Below, in pieces: positions 35,436 to 45,327 of a stretch of 64,000 nt of DNA. A program made the translations under genes and the position numbers. The number at the start of each line of letters is the position of its first letter. Within the stretch, counting starts at the first letter, position 1. This stretch comes from an uncultured Bacteroidales bacterium (lineage in GTDB: Bacteria; Bacteroidota; Bacteroidia; Bacteroidales; UBA11471). The DNA lies in assembly GCA_944325415.1 (NCBI GenBank), contig CALUZW010000003.1:124001-188000 (forward strand). Reading direction: 5' to 3'. A model generated the notes under the pieces. It was not told the origin of the DNA. It did no database searches and worked only from the letters and a program-made list of their open reading frames with translations.

Positions 35436-38400
35436 TTATTGTGGTGTAACGATGATTTTTTGCGTTTTTGTAGCTTCGCTACTTCCGTTAACAAAGATAA
35501 TGGCCCGATAGAGGTAGACTCCGTCGCGCACACGACGGCCGGCATTATCGGTAAGGTCCCAGACGATGGGCGACGAAACCCACATATCCGACATGGCGGT
35601 CTGCTCGACATTCCACACCTCGCGGCCCGACCAGTCAAATATCGACAGCTTGATGGTCATCAACATACCGGGACGGTCGTGGCGCAGATAGAAACGTGCC
35701 ACGTCGCTCACCGGGCTCTTCTCGGGATAGAGGCTGTAAATCTGGGGTTTCAGACCCTGTTGCACGGCAAACTGCAAGGTACGCGACGACGAATTGCCCT
35801 CGGTATCCCACACGGTAAAGCGCAACGAATGTTTGCCGTCGGTCAGAGTAGGCAGTTCATAGTAGACGTCGCCCAGGCCGAAAGCTCCGGCAGCCGGTTC
35901 GAAATAGGCATTGACGACATACTCCTGCTTGGGGTCGTCGTCGACACACACCGTCATATCATGACCGAGCCCGATACCAGAGATGTTGATACCCGAGGCG
36001 TCTTCGACACGGGCCACAAAAAGCGGGGTCTCGTTTACCTTGTCGCCCTCGACAAAGTCCGACGAATTGAGATACATGTAATGAATCTGCGGGCCGTCAT
36101 AGTCGGCGTCGACATCGTTATCCATACCGCCGATGACAAAGTGGCTGTTCACCCCCTGGGCCTCCCGGCCGGCGGCATCGCAGGCATAGAGATTGAATAG
36201 GCCCGGCTCGTTGGAGTAGTTCAGCTCTTTCGGCATCTTGAAGGTAAACTCAAATTCACCGTCGCGCACCGAGTCGCGCCCGGTGTAGAGCAGATTGTCT
36301 CGCGTATAGAAAGTATAGGGAATAATCTCGCCGTTGTCGTTGCCATTACCCCCGGTAACCACCTCACGCTCGGAGTCGTACAGGCGGGGATAAATCAGTC
36401 CGTCGAAATCGGTGATGCGGGTGTTCGCAGCCGTCTGAACCTCGCCCCTGACCGTTACCCACGCGCGGGCTTCGAGCCGCAGGCTGTCGGCCTCGACCTC
36501 CGAAAGCAGGGTATCGTTGATGGCCGTTACCGCCATCTTGTACGAGGGAGCATTGAGGCGCAGGGCCGGGTCGCCGAGCAGGATATAGTTGAGCTTGTTC
36601 ATGAGCACATCGTCGGCATTGCTGGCCACGCTGTTTTTCCCCCGGCGCACGACATCGCCCAGCCGCACGATGTGCCCGTCGGCCTCGCGGTCGAAAAGAT
36701 GTTCGACAATCGCCTTGTTGATGTAGCCGTTGGCATGGATATATACCACCCGCGTAGTCGAAATAAGAGCAATGCCTCCGCCCTGAGTATTGAGGAAAAG
36801 TTCCTCGCCTCCCGAGTTGGAGCGGTCGTCAAAGCGGCTGAAATCGCAGGTGGCCGTAATCCACAGCGGCAGACGCGAGACATACATATTGGAGATGTCG
36901 CTCCATTCGAGAATCTTCTCGGCCGTCCACCCCTTGGTACTGCCGTGGCCCACATAGTTGATGACCAGCAGTCCGTCGCGTTTCAGCAGATTGAGCATCT
37001 GACTTTTGGCATCGGGATAGGTAGCTCCCGTAGCAGCGCTCACCCGGTTGTAGGCATCGATATAAAGCTTGTGTAAAAAGAATTCCGGATTTTTGGTTTC
37101 AATGATTTTGGCCAACTCTTCGCTCTGCGACATGTGTACACCGGAGTTTCCGTCGTCGGCCACCAGGCAGATATCGTTTTTCCAATATCCGTAGTCGGTA
37201 TTGGTAGCATAGGCCATGAGCTTGTCGACCATGGCCGAAGCCTCGGCTTTGGTGCGCACGGGAAAGCGACCTATTCCGAGATCGAGCGTCGCCCGGTAGA
37301 GGTCGGCACCCTCATCGTCGTGCAGGAAGCCGAAATAGTCGTCGCTCACAAAGTTGTATTTCTCGTCGATGCTCTCATCGCCTTGAAACGTAAGCAGGAA
37401 AGGGTAAGAGGCATACGAGGCCCACTCCTGGGTTACCCGACGGTTGTCGTAACTGCCGTCGCCAAAGAGCAACAGGTAACGGGGTCGCTGTGATTCGTCG
37501 CCGGCAGCCCGGTCGTAGAACATCTTCATGAAACGGCGTATGGCCGTGGCATCGGGCGTACCCGACGAGAACTCATTGTAGATATGTGTCGGCTGCACCA
37601 CCTGATAGGTGAGCGAGTCGTGTGCGAGGTGAAATTCTCCCAGGCGCACCGCCTCATCGCGGAAAAGCGATGGCGCTACAATCACGAAGTCGACCTGCGG
37701 GAGGGCGTGCAGGTTCTGGTTGGCAACCGTCCCCTCGAACTGAGGCGAAGGGAAAGATGCCGCCGGGTCGAAGGCCACATATTCGCGCAGAGCCGTCTGC
37801 TGAGGGACAAACGATATCACACCATCGGCGTGTTCGGCCGCAATCTCGCGGGGAGCATAGGGAGTGGTTACGTCCCACACCCGGGGAGAGGCAACGCCCC
37901 CATCGCCAATTTCATAGCGCAGCCGCGAGGTGGCCGCCGAACGGTGACGGAACGCTACATAGCCGTCGTAGAGGCGCAACTCGCGCTCCATGTTGAGGAG
38001 AATATAGTCGAGATAGGCTGCCGAAGCACCGTTTCCGTCGAAGAGAACACGCACGATGTCGGGGTCTTGCTCGTTGCGCACAAAAGAGTACTGAATCTTG
38101 GCCTCAACCCCACATTTGTAGATTTGCCCGTCAGAGTCGAGAATCGGCGCGATGGAGGCATCTTTTATCTCTCCACCGTTTATCTGCACCGAGACTGTCG
38201 ACGCCGAAGAGGTCGACTTGGCCAGGAATACAACCTCGGCCGTTACCGGGGTGGTGGTGATACCCGGCATATCGAACGAAAATTCCCGCCACGACTGGTA
38301 GAGAAAGTCTTCGCCGTAGAAGTTGCGCCCCATGCGTCCGGGGCTCACCAGCTCCTGCTCGTGCAGCACGCGGTCGTGGAAAGTGTTTACCGTGAGTGAT

Positions 38401-38864
38401 GCCGCCGACGAAGACGAAGCCTCCACCTCGGGCGAGACGGGTGTCTCTGTCAGCTGCGTGAGGAAATAGTAGCCATACATCGAGTAGGGATTGCGCGTGC
38501 GCGCAAAACGGCTGCTGCTCACCGTCCACGAGAGTACGCCCTGGCCGTAGAACAGGAGCTTGTTGCCGGTGTGCAGAACGGGAACCTGGGGCAAATCGTC
38601 GACATAGGGTTGGGAAAAATCTTCGGACAGCATGGCACCGCCATAACCGAAGACGGCCACTCGCGAAGGGTCAGAGAAGCCATACTCGCGCAACTGGTCG
38701 TAGGTAAGCTGGTAGATGCCTGTCTCGTCGACGCGTATCTTTACCCACTGCCCCTGCGCCAGACACGACGAGGCAGCATATCGTTCGGCCCCCTGCACGG
38801 CAACCGTCAGGGAGGTCAACTGCACCAGAATAAGGAGAATGACAAAAGCGATATAGTTTCTCAT
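35436..38864 (-). CDS. porU: Type IX secretion sortase PorU (gingipain-like)
   Basis: A 1142-residue surface protein with a signal peptide (to about residue 26). The C25 cysteine-peptidase domain lies in the middle (about 410-760): LLLFGDGSYDNR, then NYVGHGSTKGW with the catalytic His near 638 and WITATCDFSRFD with the catalytic Cys near 671. Before it are beta domains; after it are Ig-like ones. PorU removes the C-terminal sorting domain from cargo and links the mature protein to A-LPS. It has a type IX-like FlgD-type end (FDWSGREVWN to GVYLYRAIIFVNG). Both catalytic residues are present, so it should be active. porV follows 49 nt away. Confidence 0.95.
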   Translation of the reverse strand: MRNYIAFVILLILVQLTSLTVAVQGAERYAASSCLAQGQWVKIRVDETGIYQLTYDQLREYGFSDPSRVAVFGYGGAMLSEDFSQPYVDDLPQVPVLHTGNKLLFYGQGVLSWTVSSSRFARTRNPYSMYGYYFLTQLTETPVSPEVEASSSSAASLTVNTFHDRVLHEQELVSPGRMGRNFYGEDFLYQSWREFSFDMPGITTTPVTAEVVFLAKSTSSASTVSVQINGGEIKDASIAPILDSDGQIYKCGVEAKIQYSFVRNEQDPDIVRVLFDGNGASAAYLDYILLNMERELRLYDGYVAFRHRSAATSRLRYEIGDGGVASPRVWDVTTPYAPREIAAEHADGVISFVPQQTALREYVAFDPAASFPSPQFEGTVANQNLHALPQVDFVIVAPSLFRDEAVRLGEFHLAHDSLTYQVVQPTHIYNEFSSGTPDATAIRRFMKMFYDRAAGDESQRPRYLLLFGDGSYDNRRVTQEWASYASYPFLLTFQGDESIDEKYNFVSDDYFGFLHDDEGADLYRATLDLGIGRFPVRTKAEASAMVDKLMAYATNTDYGYWKNDICLVADDGNSGVHMSQSEELAKIIETKNPEFFLHKLYIDAYNRVSAATGATYPDAKSQMLNLLKRDGLLVINYVGHGSTKGWTAEKILEWSDISNMYVSRLPLWITATCDFSRFDDRSNSGGEELFLNTQGGGIALISTTRVVYIHANGYINKAIVEHLFDREADGHIVRLGDVVRRGKNSVASNADDVLMNKLNYILLGDPALRLNAPSYKMAVTAINDTLLSEVEADSLRLEARAWVTVRGEVQTAANTRITDFDGLIYPRLYDSEREVVTGGNGNDNGEIIPYTFYTRDNLLYTGRDSVRDGEFEFTFKMPKELNYSNEPGLFNLYACDAAGREAQGVNSHFVIGGMDNDVDADYDGPQIHYMYLNSSDFVEGDKVNETPLFVARVEDASGINISGIGLGHDMTVCVDDDPKQEYVVNAYFEPAAGAFGLGDVYYELPTLTDGKHSLRFTVWDTEGNSSSRTLQFAVQQGLKPQIYSLYPEKSPVSDVARFYLRHDRPGMLMTIKLSIFDWSGREVWNVEQTAMSDMWVSSPIVWDLTDNAGRRVRDGVYLYRAIIFVNGSSEATKTQKIIVTPQ

Positions 38865-38899
38865 ACGTTCATCTCTCGGTCGTTACCGGAGCGGCCTGG

Positions 38900-39517
38900 T
38901 CAGCGAACGTGGAAATCGAGCAGCGGACGGTCGCCCAAGAAGCCCTGCAAGTGGTCGCCTATGGCCACCGGGCCCACCCCTTCGGGGGTGCCTGTAAAGA
39001 GCAAATCGCCCATACGCAACGTATAGAATCGGCTGATGTAGGCGATAATCTCGTCGATGGGGAATATCATGTCGGCGGTGTGGCCCCGCTGCACCTCATT
39101 CCCGTTGATGCGCAAAGAGATGTACTGGTCCTGCACCCCCCGGGTGAGCTCCCCGACTGGGACAAAATCGCCGACAACAGCCGAACCGTCAAAGCCCTTG
39201 GAGATCTCCCACGGAGAGCCTTCGGCCCGCAGGCGGGCCTGCAAGTCCCGCGCGGTAAAATCGATGCCGACGGTTACCGCGTCGTAATACCGATGGGCAA
39301 AACGGGGGGCGATATTTTTTCCCAGGCGCGATATACGCACTACCAGCTCGGTCTCATACTCGACACGTTCCGAAAACGGCGGCAGGAAAAACGGCTTCCC
39401 GTCTTTGAGCAAGGCCGTATCGGGTTTCATGAAAAGAACCGGCTCCTGAGGTAATAACGCACGATTCATCTCTTTATTGTGGTTGAGGTAGTTCCACCCC
39501 ACTGCAAAAATCTTCAT
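38900..39517 (-). CDS. Fumarylacetoacetate hydrolase (FAH)-family protein
   Basis: A 205-residue single-domain protein from the ATG at 39517 (MKIFAVGWNYLNHNKEMN); a reading from 39547 adds ten residues not typical of the family. Motifs: RVEYETELVVRISR (metal-binding Glu residues), GIDFTARDLQARLRAEGSPW and LLFTGTPEGVGPV. The family includes acylpyruvate hydrolases, oxaloacetate decarboxylases and others, so the substrate cannot be told. Length fits the compact FAHD1-like type. It lies 35 nt upstream of porU in the same direction and 59 nt after rex. Confidence 0.93.
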   Translation of the reverse strand: MKIFAVGWNYLNHNKEMNRALLPQEPVLFMKPDTALLKDGKPFFLPPFSERVEYETELVVRISRLGKNIAPRFAHRYYDAVTVGIDFTARDLQARLRAEGSPWEISKGFDGSAVVGDFVPVGELTRGVQDQYISLRINGNEVQRGHTADMIFPIDEIIAYISRFYTLRMGDLLFTGTPEGVGPVAIGDHLQGFLGDRPLLDFHVR

Positions 39518-39576
39518 GTCTCTGTTTTTGAAAATAGGATTCGACACGGCAGGAATATTGCCCGCCGGGTTGCCGG

Positions 39577-40230
39577 TTACTTTCCCAGCGTATGGTTCAT
39601 GCGGTTGAACATCACCGCCAGATGGGCATATATCGACGTATTCTGCACCACGATGTCGTCGGGGGTCTTGATGCGGTAGGGGGTAAAATTCCAGATGGCA
39701 CGCACCCCGCCGGCTATCATGTCGTTACAGGCCTCCTGTGCCCGGTCGACCGGCACGGTGAGAATGCCGATGCAGGCATCAAGCTCGCCCTGCAAACGGG
39801 GGAAGTCGGCGACATCGTACACGGGTATGCCGTTGATGCTCGTACCGATAATCGAACGGTCGACATCGAATCCCGCAACAACGTTCATGCCATACTGTGC
39901 CAGTCCTGTATCCTGCAACAGCGCCGCACCCAGACTTCCCACTCCGAAGATGACCGCCTTGTGCTTCTCGCCGAAACCCAGAAACTGTTCCAGCGCATCG
40001 ACCAGCGGCCCCACTTCGTAACCCACGCGGGTCTTTCCCGAGATATTGATAAACGACAAGTCTTTCGCAATTTGGGAGGCATCGACATTAATCTCTTTCG
40101 AAATCTGTGTCGACGAAACATACTCCACCCCTTTGTCGCGCAGCAGCTTGACATAGGCCAAATACCACGGCAGACGCCGCAACGAAGGTTCGGGCAGACT
40201 CATGGATGTCCTCGAATTTCCGATGGCCAT
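39577..40230 (-). CDS. rex: Redox-sensing transcriptional repressor Rex
   Basis: A 217-residue protein from the ATG at 40230; a start at 40203 is also possible. The N-terminal winged helix reads LRRLPWYLAYVKLLRDKGVE and then STQISKEINVDASQIAKDL, the Rex-type recognition helix. The Rossmann domain has VIFGVGSLGAALL (NADH site), FDVDRSIIG and NFTPYRIKTP. Rex binds operators when NADH is low and releases when it rises, controlling fermentation and respiration genes. A CAAAAATA at 40257-40264 gives a minus-strand -7 box TATTTTTG, 26 nt before the start. No perfect TTGTGAA-type Rex operator was found. Confidence 0.95.
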   Translation of the reverse strand: MAIGNSRTSMSLPEPSLRRLPWYLAYVKLLRDKGVEYVSSTQISKEINVDASQIAKDLSFINISGKTRVGYEVGPLVDALEQFLGFGEKHKAVIFGVGSLGAALLQDTGLAQYGMNVVAGFDVDRSIIGTSINGIPVYDVADFPRLQGELDACIGILTVPVDRAQEACNDMIAGGVRAIWNFTPYRIKTPDDIVVQNTSIYAHLAVMFNRMNHTLGK

Positions 40231-40356
40231 TTCTTTTCTATTGTTTTTTCGCGCCACAAAAATAGTATTTTTTTTGGCAAACTGCACATTCCGCACTAAA
40301 TTTGAGGGGATTATTCCTTTGTAACCAAACAATTTGCCGCCAACAACTCTCTCACC

Positions 40357-40704
40357 ATGAGCAAAAACAACGACTGGAAAGAACGTCTCAACATCGTCTA
40401 CTCCACCAATCCCGACTTCGCCTACCAGACCGAGGAGGAGGCTCCCGCCGAAACTCTCCCCGCCGAGAAACAACCGCTGCGCATCGAGCTCGACAAGCGC
40501 CACCGCAACGGCAAGACGGCGACCCTCATCACCGGGTTTACCGGCTCCGACGACGACCTCAAAGAGCTGTCCCGACTGCTGAAAACCAAATGCGGCGTAG
40601 GCGGTTCGGCCCGCGACGGCGAGATATTGATACAGGGCGACCTGCGCCAGAAAGTGAAAGAGATTCTCATCCGGGAGGGATACACCCGCACCCGCATCAT
40701 CTAA
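40357..40704 (+). CDS. SUI1/YciH-family translation factor
   Basis: A 115-residue protein. The C-terminal SUI1 domain (about 40-113) shows LRIELDKRHRNGKTATLITGF, then LLKTKCGVGGSARDGEILIQ and a final RQKVKEILIREGYTRTRI. The N-terminal 35 residues are acidic and probably flexible. Homologues are eukaryotic eIF1 and bacterial YciH, the latter acting as an initiation-fidelity factor under stress. It is followed at 7 nt by the helicase gene. It is not related in function to the divergent rex gene as far as can be seen. Confidence 0.92.
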   Translation: MSKNNDWKERLNIVYSTNPDFAYQTEEEAPAETLPAEKQPLRIELDKRHRNGKTATLITGFTGSDDDLKELSRLLKTKCGVGGSARDGEILIQGDLRQKVKEILIREGYTRTRII

Positions 40705-40711
40705 ACGCGTC

Positions 40712-43700
40712 ATGCTCAACGTCTATCGTGCATCTGCCGGCTCGGGCAAGACCTACCAGCTCACCCTCGAATACATCAAGCTGCTGCTCGCTCCGCCACA
40801 GAGCGAGGAGGGGCTGCTGCCCGGCGAACGCCAGCGGCTCTTCCGCCGTATCCTGGCGGTAACCTTCACCAACAAGGCCACCGACGAGATGAAGCAGCGC
40901 ATCGTCAAGCAACTTGACATTCTGGCCCACGACCCCCAATCGTCGGAATATATCGACAAGCTCCTCGGCCACAACGGCATCACGGCCGATATCGACGAGC
41001 TGAAACGCCAGGCCGCCGAGCAACTCTACACGCTGCTGCACGACTTCTCGGGATTCAACATCAGCACCATCGACCGCTTTTTCCAGCAAATCACCCGCTC
41101 GTTCATGCACGAAATCGGATACTCGGGCGGATACAACATCGAGCTCGACAGCTCGCTCGTCCTCTCCGAGGCCGTCGACAACCTCTTCTTCGACCTCGAA
41201 AAGAGAGAGAACCGCGAACTGCTGAAATGGCTGGTCGACTACGCCCGCCAGCAGGTTGAGGAAGATTCCTACAAAAATTTCCGGAAAAAGATAGACGAAC
41301 TGGCCGGTGAAATCTTCAAGGAGGAGTTCAAGAACCAGAGCGAGACGCTCGAAAAACGTCTGCAAGACAAGCAGTTCCTGGGCCGGTTCATCGCCACGCT
41401 CGACGAGAAGAGACGCTCTTTCGAACAGCAGGTGCGCCAACATGCCGAGGAGGCACTCACCCTCCTGTCGCAAAACGGTCTCTCTCCCGAAGATTTCAAA
41501 TACGGCAACCGTTCGGGTGCCACCCTCTTGCGCAAATGGGCAGGAGGCAGTTACTCCCTGCTGCCCAGCGAGCGGTTCCTCCAAATCATCGACAGCGATG
41601 CCGCCAAATGGTACACCAAAGGGAAAACGGCTCCCGACATCATCGATGCCATGACACGCGTCGAACCTCATCTGCGGCAACTATGCGGCGAAATAGCCGC
41701 TCTCTACGGAACGCCCTACGAAGAGTACCTCTCGGCACGACACACCAAAAAATACCTCTATACCCTGGGCATCATCAACGACATCACCACCCACATACAA
41801 GAGTACCAGAACGACCACGGAACGCTGCTCCTCTCCGACACCAACGACCTGCTGCGGAAAATCATACGGCACGACGACACCCCCTTCGTCTACGAAAAGA
41901 TAGGCACCTACATCGACCACTTCTTCATCGATGAGTTTCAAGACACCTCGGCCACCCAATGGGAAAACTTCTACCCCCTCATCAAAGAGAGCAACGACCG
42001 GGGCCTCTCCAACCTGCTGGTGGGCGACGTGAAACAGAGCATCTACCGGTGGAGAAACTCCGACTGGGAGCTGCTCAACGAGAAACTGCCCGACTACTTC
42101 CCGGCCGACGAACTGCACGATGAGACCCTCGACACCAACTGGCGAAGCAAGGAAGAGGTGGTGCGTTTCAACAACACCTTTTTCGACCGGGCCGCCGCCC
42201 GCCTGCAACAACGCCTCAACGAGAGCCTGCCCGAGGCCCTGCGCAACGACGAGAGCCTCGGCCGGAAAATCGAACGGGCCTACCGCGATGCCGCCCAAAA
42301 GACCGGCCGCGGCGATGCCGCCAAAGGCGGATATGTCGAAATCGACTTCTGGGAAAACGACCTGGATGGTCAGGAGGAGAGCCGGGCCAAAGACAAGGCC
42401 CTTCGCCACACGGCCGAGATACTGCGCAACCTGCAAGACCGGGGCATCGCCCTGCACGACATCGCCATACTGGTGCGCACCAAGGAGGAGGGCAACCGCA
42501 TCGTACAGCACCTGCTGCACGAACAGTCGGCATCGGCCGACCCGCGCTACCGCTACGACGTCATCTCCGACGAGGCCCTCTACATCGGCAACTCGGCCAC
42601 CGTACAGCTGGTCATCGCCCTGCTCGACTACATGAACACCCCGCACGACCCGCTCACCTGCTTCAAGGCCCGCTACCTGATGGAGATTACCTACTTCAAG
42701 AAGAGCCCCGACGGAGCCATTCCCGAAATATGCCGACAACTGCGCGGCGACACTCCCGACGATCTGCTGTGCCGGGTCGAGACCTTCCGCGGCGAACCGC
42801 TTTATGAAATCTGCGAAAAAATCATCGACCTCTTTCCCTGCGACACAACCGGCGAAGAGAATGTCTTCATTCAGGCTTTCCTCGACCTCGTGCTGCAATA
42901 TACCGACAAGCGGTCGACAGACCTCAACTCCTTCCTCACCTGGTGGCACGAGAAGGGTGCCACCCGCTCTCTCGCCACCTCGCAGGAACAGGACGCCGTG
43001 CGCATCATGACCATACACAAGTCGAAAGGGCTTGAATTCAAGGTCGTCATCATACCTTTCTGCAACTGGACCATCGACCACCGGCCCAACCACGCCCCCA
43101 TATTGTGGGCCCCCACGGCAGCTCCCTTCGACGAACTGCCCATCGTGCCGATAGCCTACCACGGCGACCTGGCCTCGACCCACTATGCCCACACCTTCTT
43201 TTCCGAACAGATACACACCTACATCGACAATCTCAACCTCGCCTATGTCGCCTTCACGCGCGCCCGCGAAGAGTTGTACATCGGGGTGCCCAAGGTCATG
43301 GGATTCAACATCGGCACCCTGCTGCAACAATGCCTGGAAGAGCCGCTGCCGGCCCTGACGGTCGACGGGAAACCCTTTGCCGACCTCGCTGCCGGCTACG
43401 ATGCGGCAAACGGCCGCTACACACAGGGTAGCCCCAGCCACGACAGCAGCGCCGACCACCGCCCGCCGGCTCCGGCCACGACACCTTATCGGTCGACACC
43501 ACCGGGCCGGCGCCTCCACCTGCGGCTCATGGGTCAGGATTTCTTCCGACCCGAAGACCGCCGTCATCACGGGACGGTGTGCCACCGCGTACTCAGCACC
43601 ATCACCACCGTCGACGACATAACGGCCGCCATACAGCAACATGTACAGGCAGGCGAAATTTCGGCCGCCGAAGCTGCCGAGATAGAGACCACCTTGCGGG

Positions 43701-43981
43701 AACAGCTGGCCGAGCCCGAAAAACTACGTTGGTTCAAGGCCGGTAACCGCGTACTCAACGAGCGCGACATTCTGCACCCGCGGCAAGGCACCTACCGCCC
43801 CGACCGCATCGTCATCGACGACGAAGGGGCCACGGTCATCGACTACAAATTCGGCGCCGAACGCCCCGGTTACCGCAAGCAGGTGGCCGGCTATATGCAA
43901 CTGCTCGAAGAGATGGGCTACAAAACCCGGGGATACATCTGGTATGTTCCTACCGGGAAAGTCGTTGCAGTCGACAGGTAG
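40712..43981 (+). CDS. UvrD/RecB-type helicase with C-terminal PD-(D/E)XK nuclease
   Basis: A 1089-residue protein of AddA/RecB layout. Superfamily 1 motifs in order: Walker A ASAGSGKTYQL (residues 7-17), VTFTNKATDEMKQR (about 50), Walker B FIDEFQDTSATQWENF (about 406), GDVKQSIYRWRNSD (about 438), and MTIHKSKGLEFKVVIIPF (about 767). A nuclease domain ends the protein, with RPDRIVIDD and VIDYKFGAE (about 1029-1052) supplying the D...D.K catalytic set. It should resect DNA double-strand ends for RecA. A partner AddB-like subunit would be expected next to it but is not in the window; a tRNA follows instead. Confidence 0.92.
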   Translation: MLNVYRASAGSGKTYQLTLEYIKLLLAPPQSEEGLLPGERQRLFRRILAVTFTNKATDEMKQRIVKQLDILAHDPQSSEYIDKLLGHNGITADIDELKRQAAEQLYTLLHDFSGFNISTIDRFFQQITRSFMHEIGYSGGYNIELDSSLVLSEAVDNLFFDLEKRENRELLKWLVDYARQQVEEDSYKNFRKKIDELAGEIFKEEFKNQSETLEKRLQDKQFLGRFIATLDEKRRSFEQQVRQHAEEALTLLSQNGLSPEDFKYGNRSGATLLRKWAGGSYSLLPSERFLQIIDSDAAKWYTKGKTAPDIIDAMTRVEPHLRQLCGEIAALYGTPYEEYLSARHTKKYLYTLGIINDITTHIQEYQNDHGTLLLSDTNDLLRKIIRHDDTPFVYEKIGTYIDHFFIDEFQDTSATQWENFYPLIKESNDRGLSNLLVGDVKQSIYRWRNSDWELLNEKLPDYFPADELHDETLDTNWRSKEEVVRFNNTFFDRAAARLQQRLNESLPEALRNDESLGRKIERAYRDAAQKTGRGDAAKGGYVEIDFWENDLDGQEESRAKDKALRHTAEILRNLQDRGIALHDIAILVRTKEEGNRIVQHLLHEQSASADPRYRYDVISDEALYIGNSATVQLVIALLDYMNTPHDPLTCFKARYLMEITYFKKSPDGAIPEICRQLRGDTPDDLLCRVETFRGEPLYEICEKIIDLFPCDTTGEENVFIQAFLDLVLQYTDKRSTDLNSFLTWWHEKGATRSLATSQEQDAVRIMTIHKSKGLEFKVVIIPFCNWTIDHRPNHAPILWAPTAAPFDELPIVPIAYHGDLASTHYAHTFFSEQIHTYIDNLNLAYVAFTRAREELYIGVPKVMGFNIGTLLQQCLEEPLPALTVDGKPFADLAAGYDAANGRYTQGSPSHDSSADHRPPAPATTPYRSTPPGRRLHLRLMGQDFFRPEDRRHHGTVCHRVLSTITTVDDITAAIQQHVQAGEISAAEAAEIETTLREQLAEPEKLRWFKAGNRVLNERDILHPRQGTYRPDRIVIDDEGATVIDYKFGAERPGYRKQVAGYMQLLEEMGYKTRGYIWYVPTGKVVAVDR

Positions 43982-44240
43982 CGTCGCATATCCGCCCGAC
44001 ACACAACACCTCAGCGGGAGAGAAAAGAACCATTCACCCGACACCCCCCCGAGGCCGGTACAAGGCACGAACACCCGCCGCACCTCACGCCATCGTCGGA
44101 CAACAAAACTTGGCAACAAGATAAATAGAGAGAAAGAGAGAAAAGAAAAGCCTCTGAAAAGAGGCATATGACAGATGCTATAAGGGAACGGACAAAAGAC
44201 AAAAAAAGAAGGCACCGTTTATCGATGCCTTCTGTCGGAG

Positions 44241-44313
<73 letters not shown>

Positions 44314-44327
44314 ATGTTTTCGTGGTG

Positions 44328-44359
44328 CAAAGATAGAACTTCTGCACACATTTTGCAAT
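44328..44359 (-). promoter_or_regulatory. Promoter of tRNA-fMet
   Basis: ATTG (44359-44356), a 20-nt spacer and TATCTTTG (44335-44328) fit the Bacteroidetes pattern. Confidence 0.6.
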
Positions 44360-44436
44360 AGCCACAATGTTAAATATTGCTATTTTATATACTGTATCTC
44401 ACAACCTTCTGTCGGACTGTCGTTTGCAACCGCCAA

Positions 44437-45138
44437 TCACTCAAAGTAAAAGCTAAGCACCACCAACCGCGAGAAAGCGCGACTCACGGCCTGCGTGTAC
44501 TTGATGTCGAGCGGGTCGACCAGGTCGGTGCGTTTATGACGCACCACATCGCTCAGTCCGAAACAAAACTTCAACTCGGGAATCAGTTTGAAGAAAGAGA
44601 GATAGATGTCGCACCCCACCCCCACTTCGAGATAGGTATCGTAGGTGTTGAGGCGCAACAGGTCGTTCCGTTTTTTTGAAATATCGACCGTCGGCGCCAC
44701 GCCGACAATGAGATAAGGGCAGTAATTGTTCAACCGCTTGGCACTGTATTTGAGACTCACCGGCATCGAAATGTAGGTCGATTTCAGATCGACCGTCCGC
44801 CTGGCATCACTCTGCTCCTCGCGCAACTCGACCGTCTTGTTGCCAAACATGAGCGTCGGCGTAAAACGCAGATTGAGATACGGACAGAGGTAGAGGTCGC
44901 TCACCAGTCCCACATTGAAACCGGGCGAGAACGAGGGCACATCGGCAAACCACGTCTCCCCATCGGCCGTTACCGCACCGGTGTGCCGAAAAGCCAAATC
45001 CTGCACATGGGTACCCACGGAGAAACCGAAGTGTATGCGACGCTGGTCGACAAACGGCAACCGCTGCAACTTCTGCTGCTGCCCCCATGCCGACACAACG
45101 ACAACCAGACCGGTCAATATTACAAGCAACTTCTTCAC
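44437..45138 (-). CDS. porT: PorT-family type IX secretion protein
   Basis: A 233-residue protein read from a GTG at 45138; an AAAGAAAGAGG ribosome-binding sequence precedes it and the signal KKLLVILTGLVVVVSAWGQ follows. A longer frame to 45234 lacks a signal at its start. The mature part opens KLQRLPFVDQRRIHFGFSVGTH, matching PorT proteins, and continues as a small beta-barrel (FTPTLMFGNKTVELRE, STYISMPVSLKYSAKRLNN, YLIVGVAPTVDI). PorT is required for type IX secretion in Porphyromonas, though its exact role is unsettled. It is monocistronic here, unlike porU-porV. Confidence 0.85.
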   Translation of the reverse strand: MKKLLVILTGLVVVVSAWGQQQKLQRLPFVDQRRIHFGFSVGTHVQDLAFRHTGAVTADGETWFADVPSFSPGFNVGLVSDLYLCPYLNLRFTPTLMFGNKTVELREEQSDARRTVDLKSTYISMPVSLKYSAKRLNNYCPYLIVGVAPTVDISKKRNDLLRLNTYDTYLEVGVGCDIYLSFFKLIPELKFCFGLSDVVRHKRTDLVDPLDIKYTQAVSRAFSRLVVLSFYFE

Positions 45139-45250
45139 GCCTCTTTCTTTAAAGTATGAATAGAACGCAAAATTAAACGGAATATTGCCATCGAAAAAAG
45201 AAAAAGCAGATTCTGTAAAGGCAGTTTCGTTCAAAAAAGAAGCGATTTAA

Positions 45251-45281
45251 TTTGTCAGAAAAAAGAAAAACCGTACTTTTG
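45251..45281 (+). promoter_or_regulatory. Promoter of the ferredoxin gene
   Basis: TTTG (45251-45254), a 19-nt spacer and TACTTTTG (45274-45281) match the consensus exactly. The leader is about 40 nt to the ATG at 45328. Confidence 0.78.
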
Positions 45282-45327
45282 CCAGACACATTACAACTAA
45301 TTAGTACTAATTTTTAAATTCAAAACT

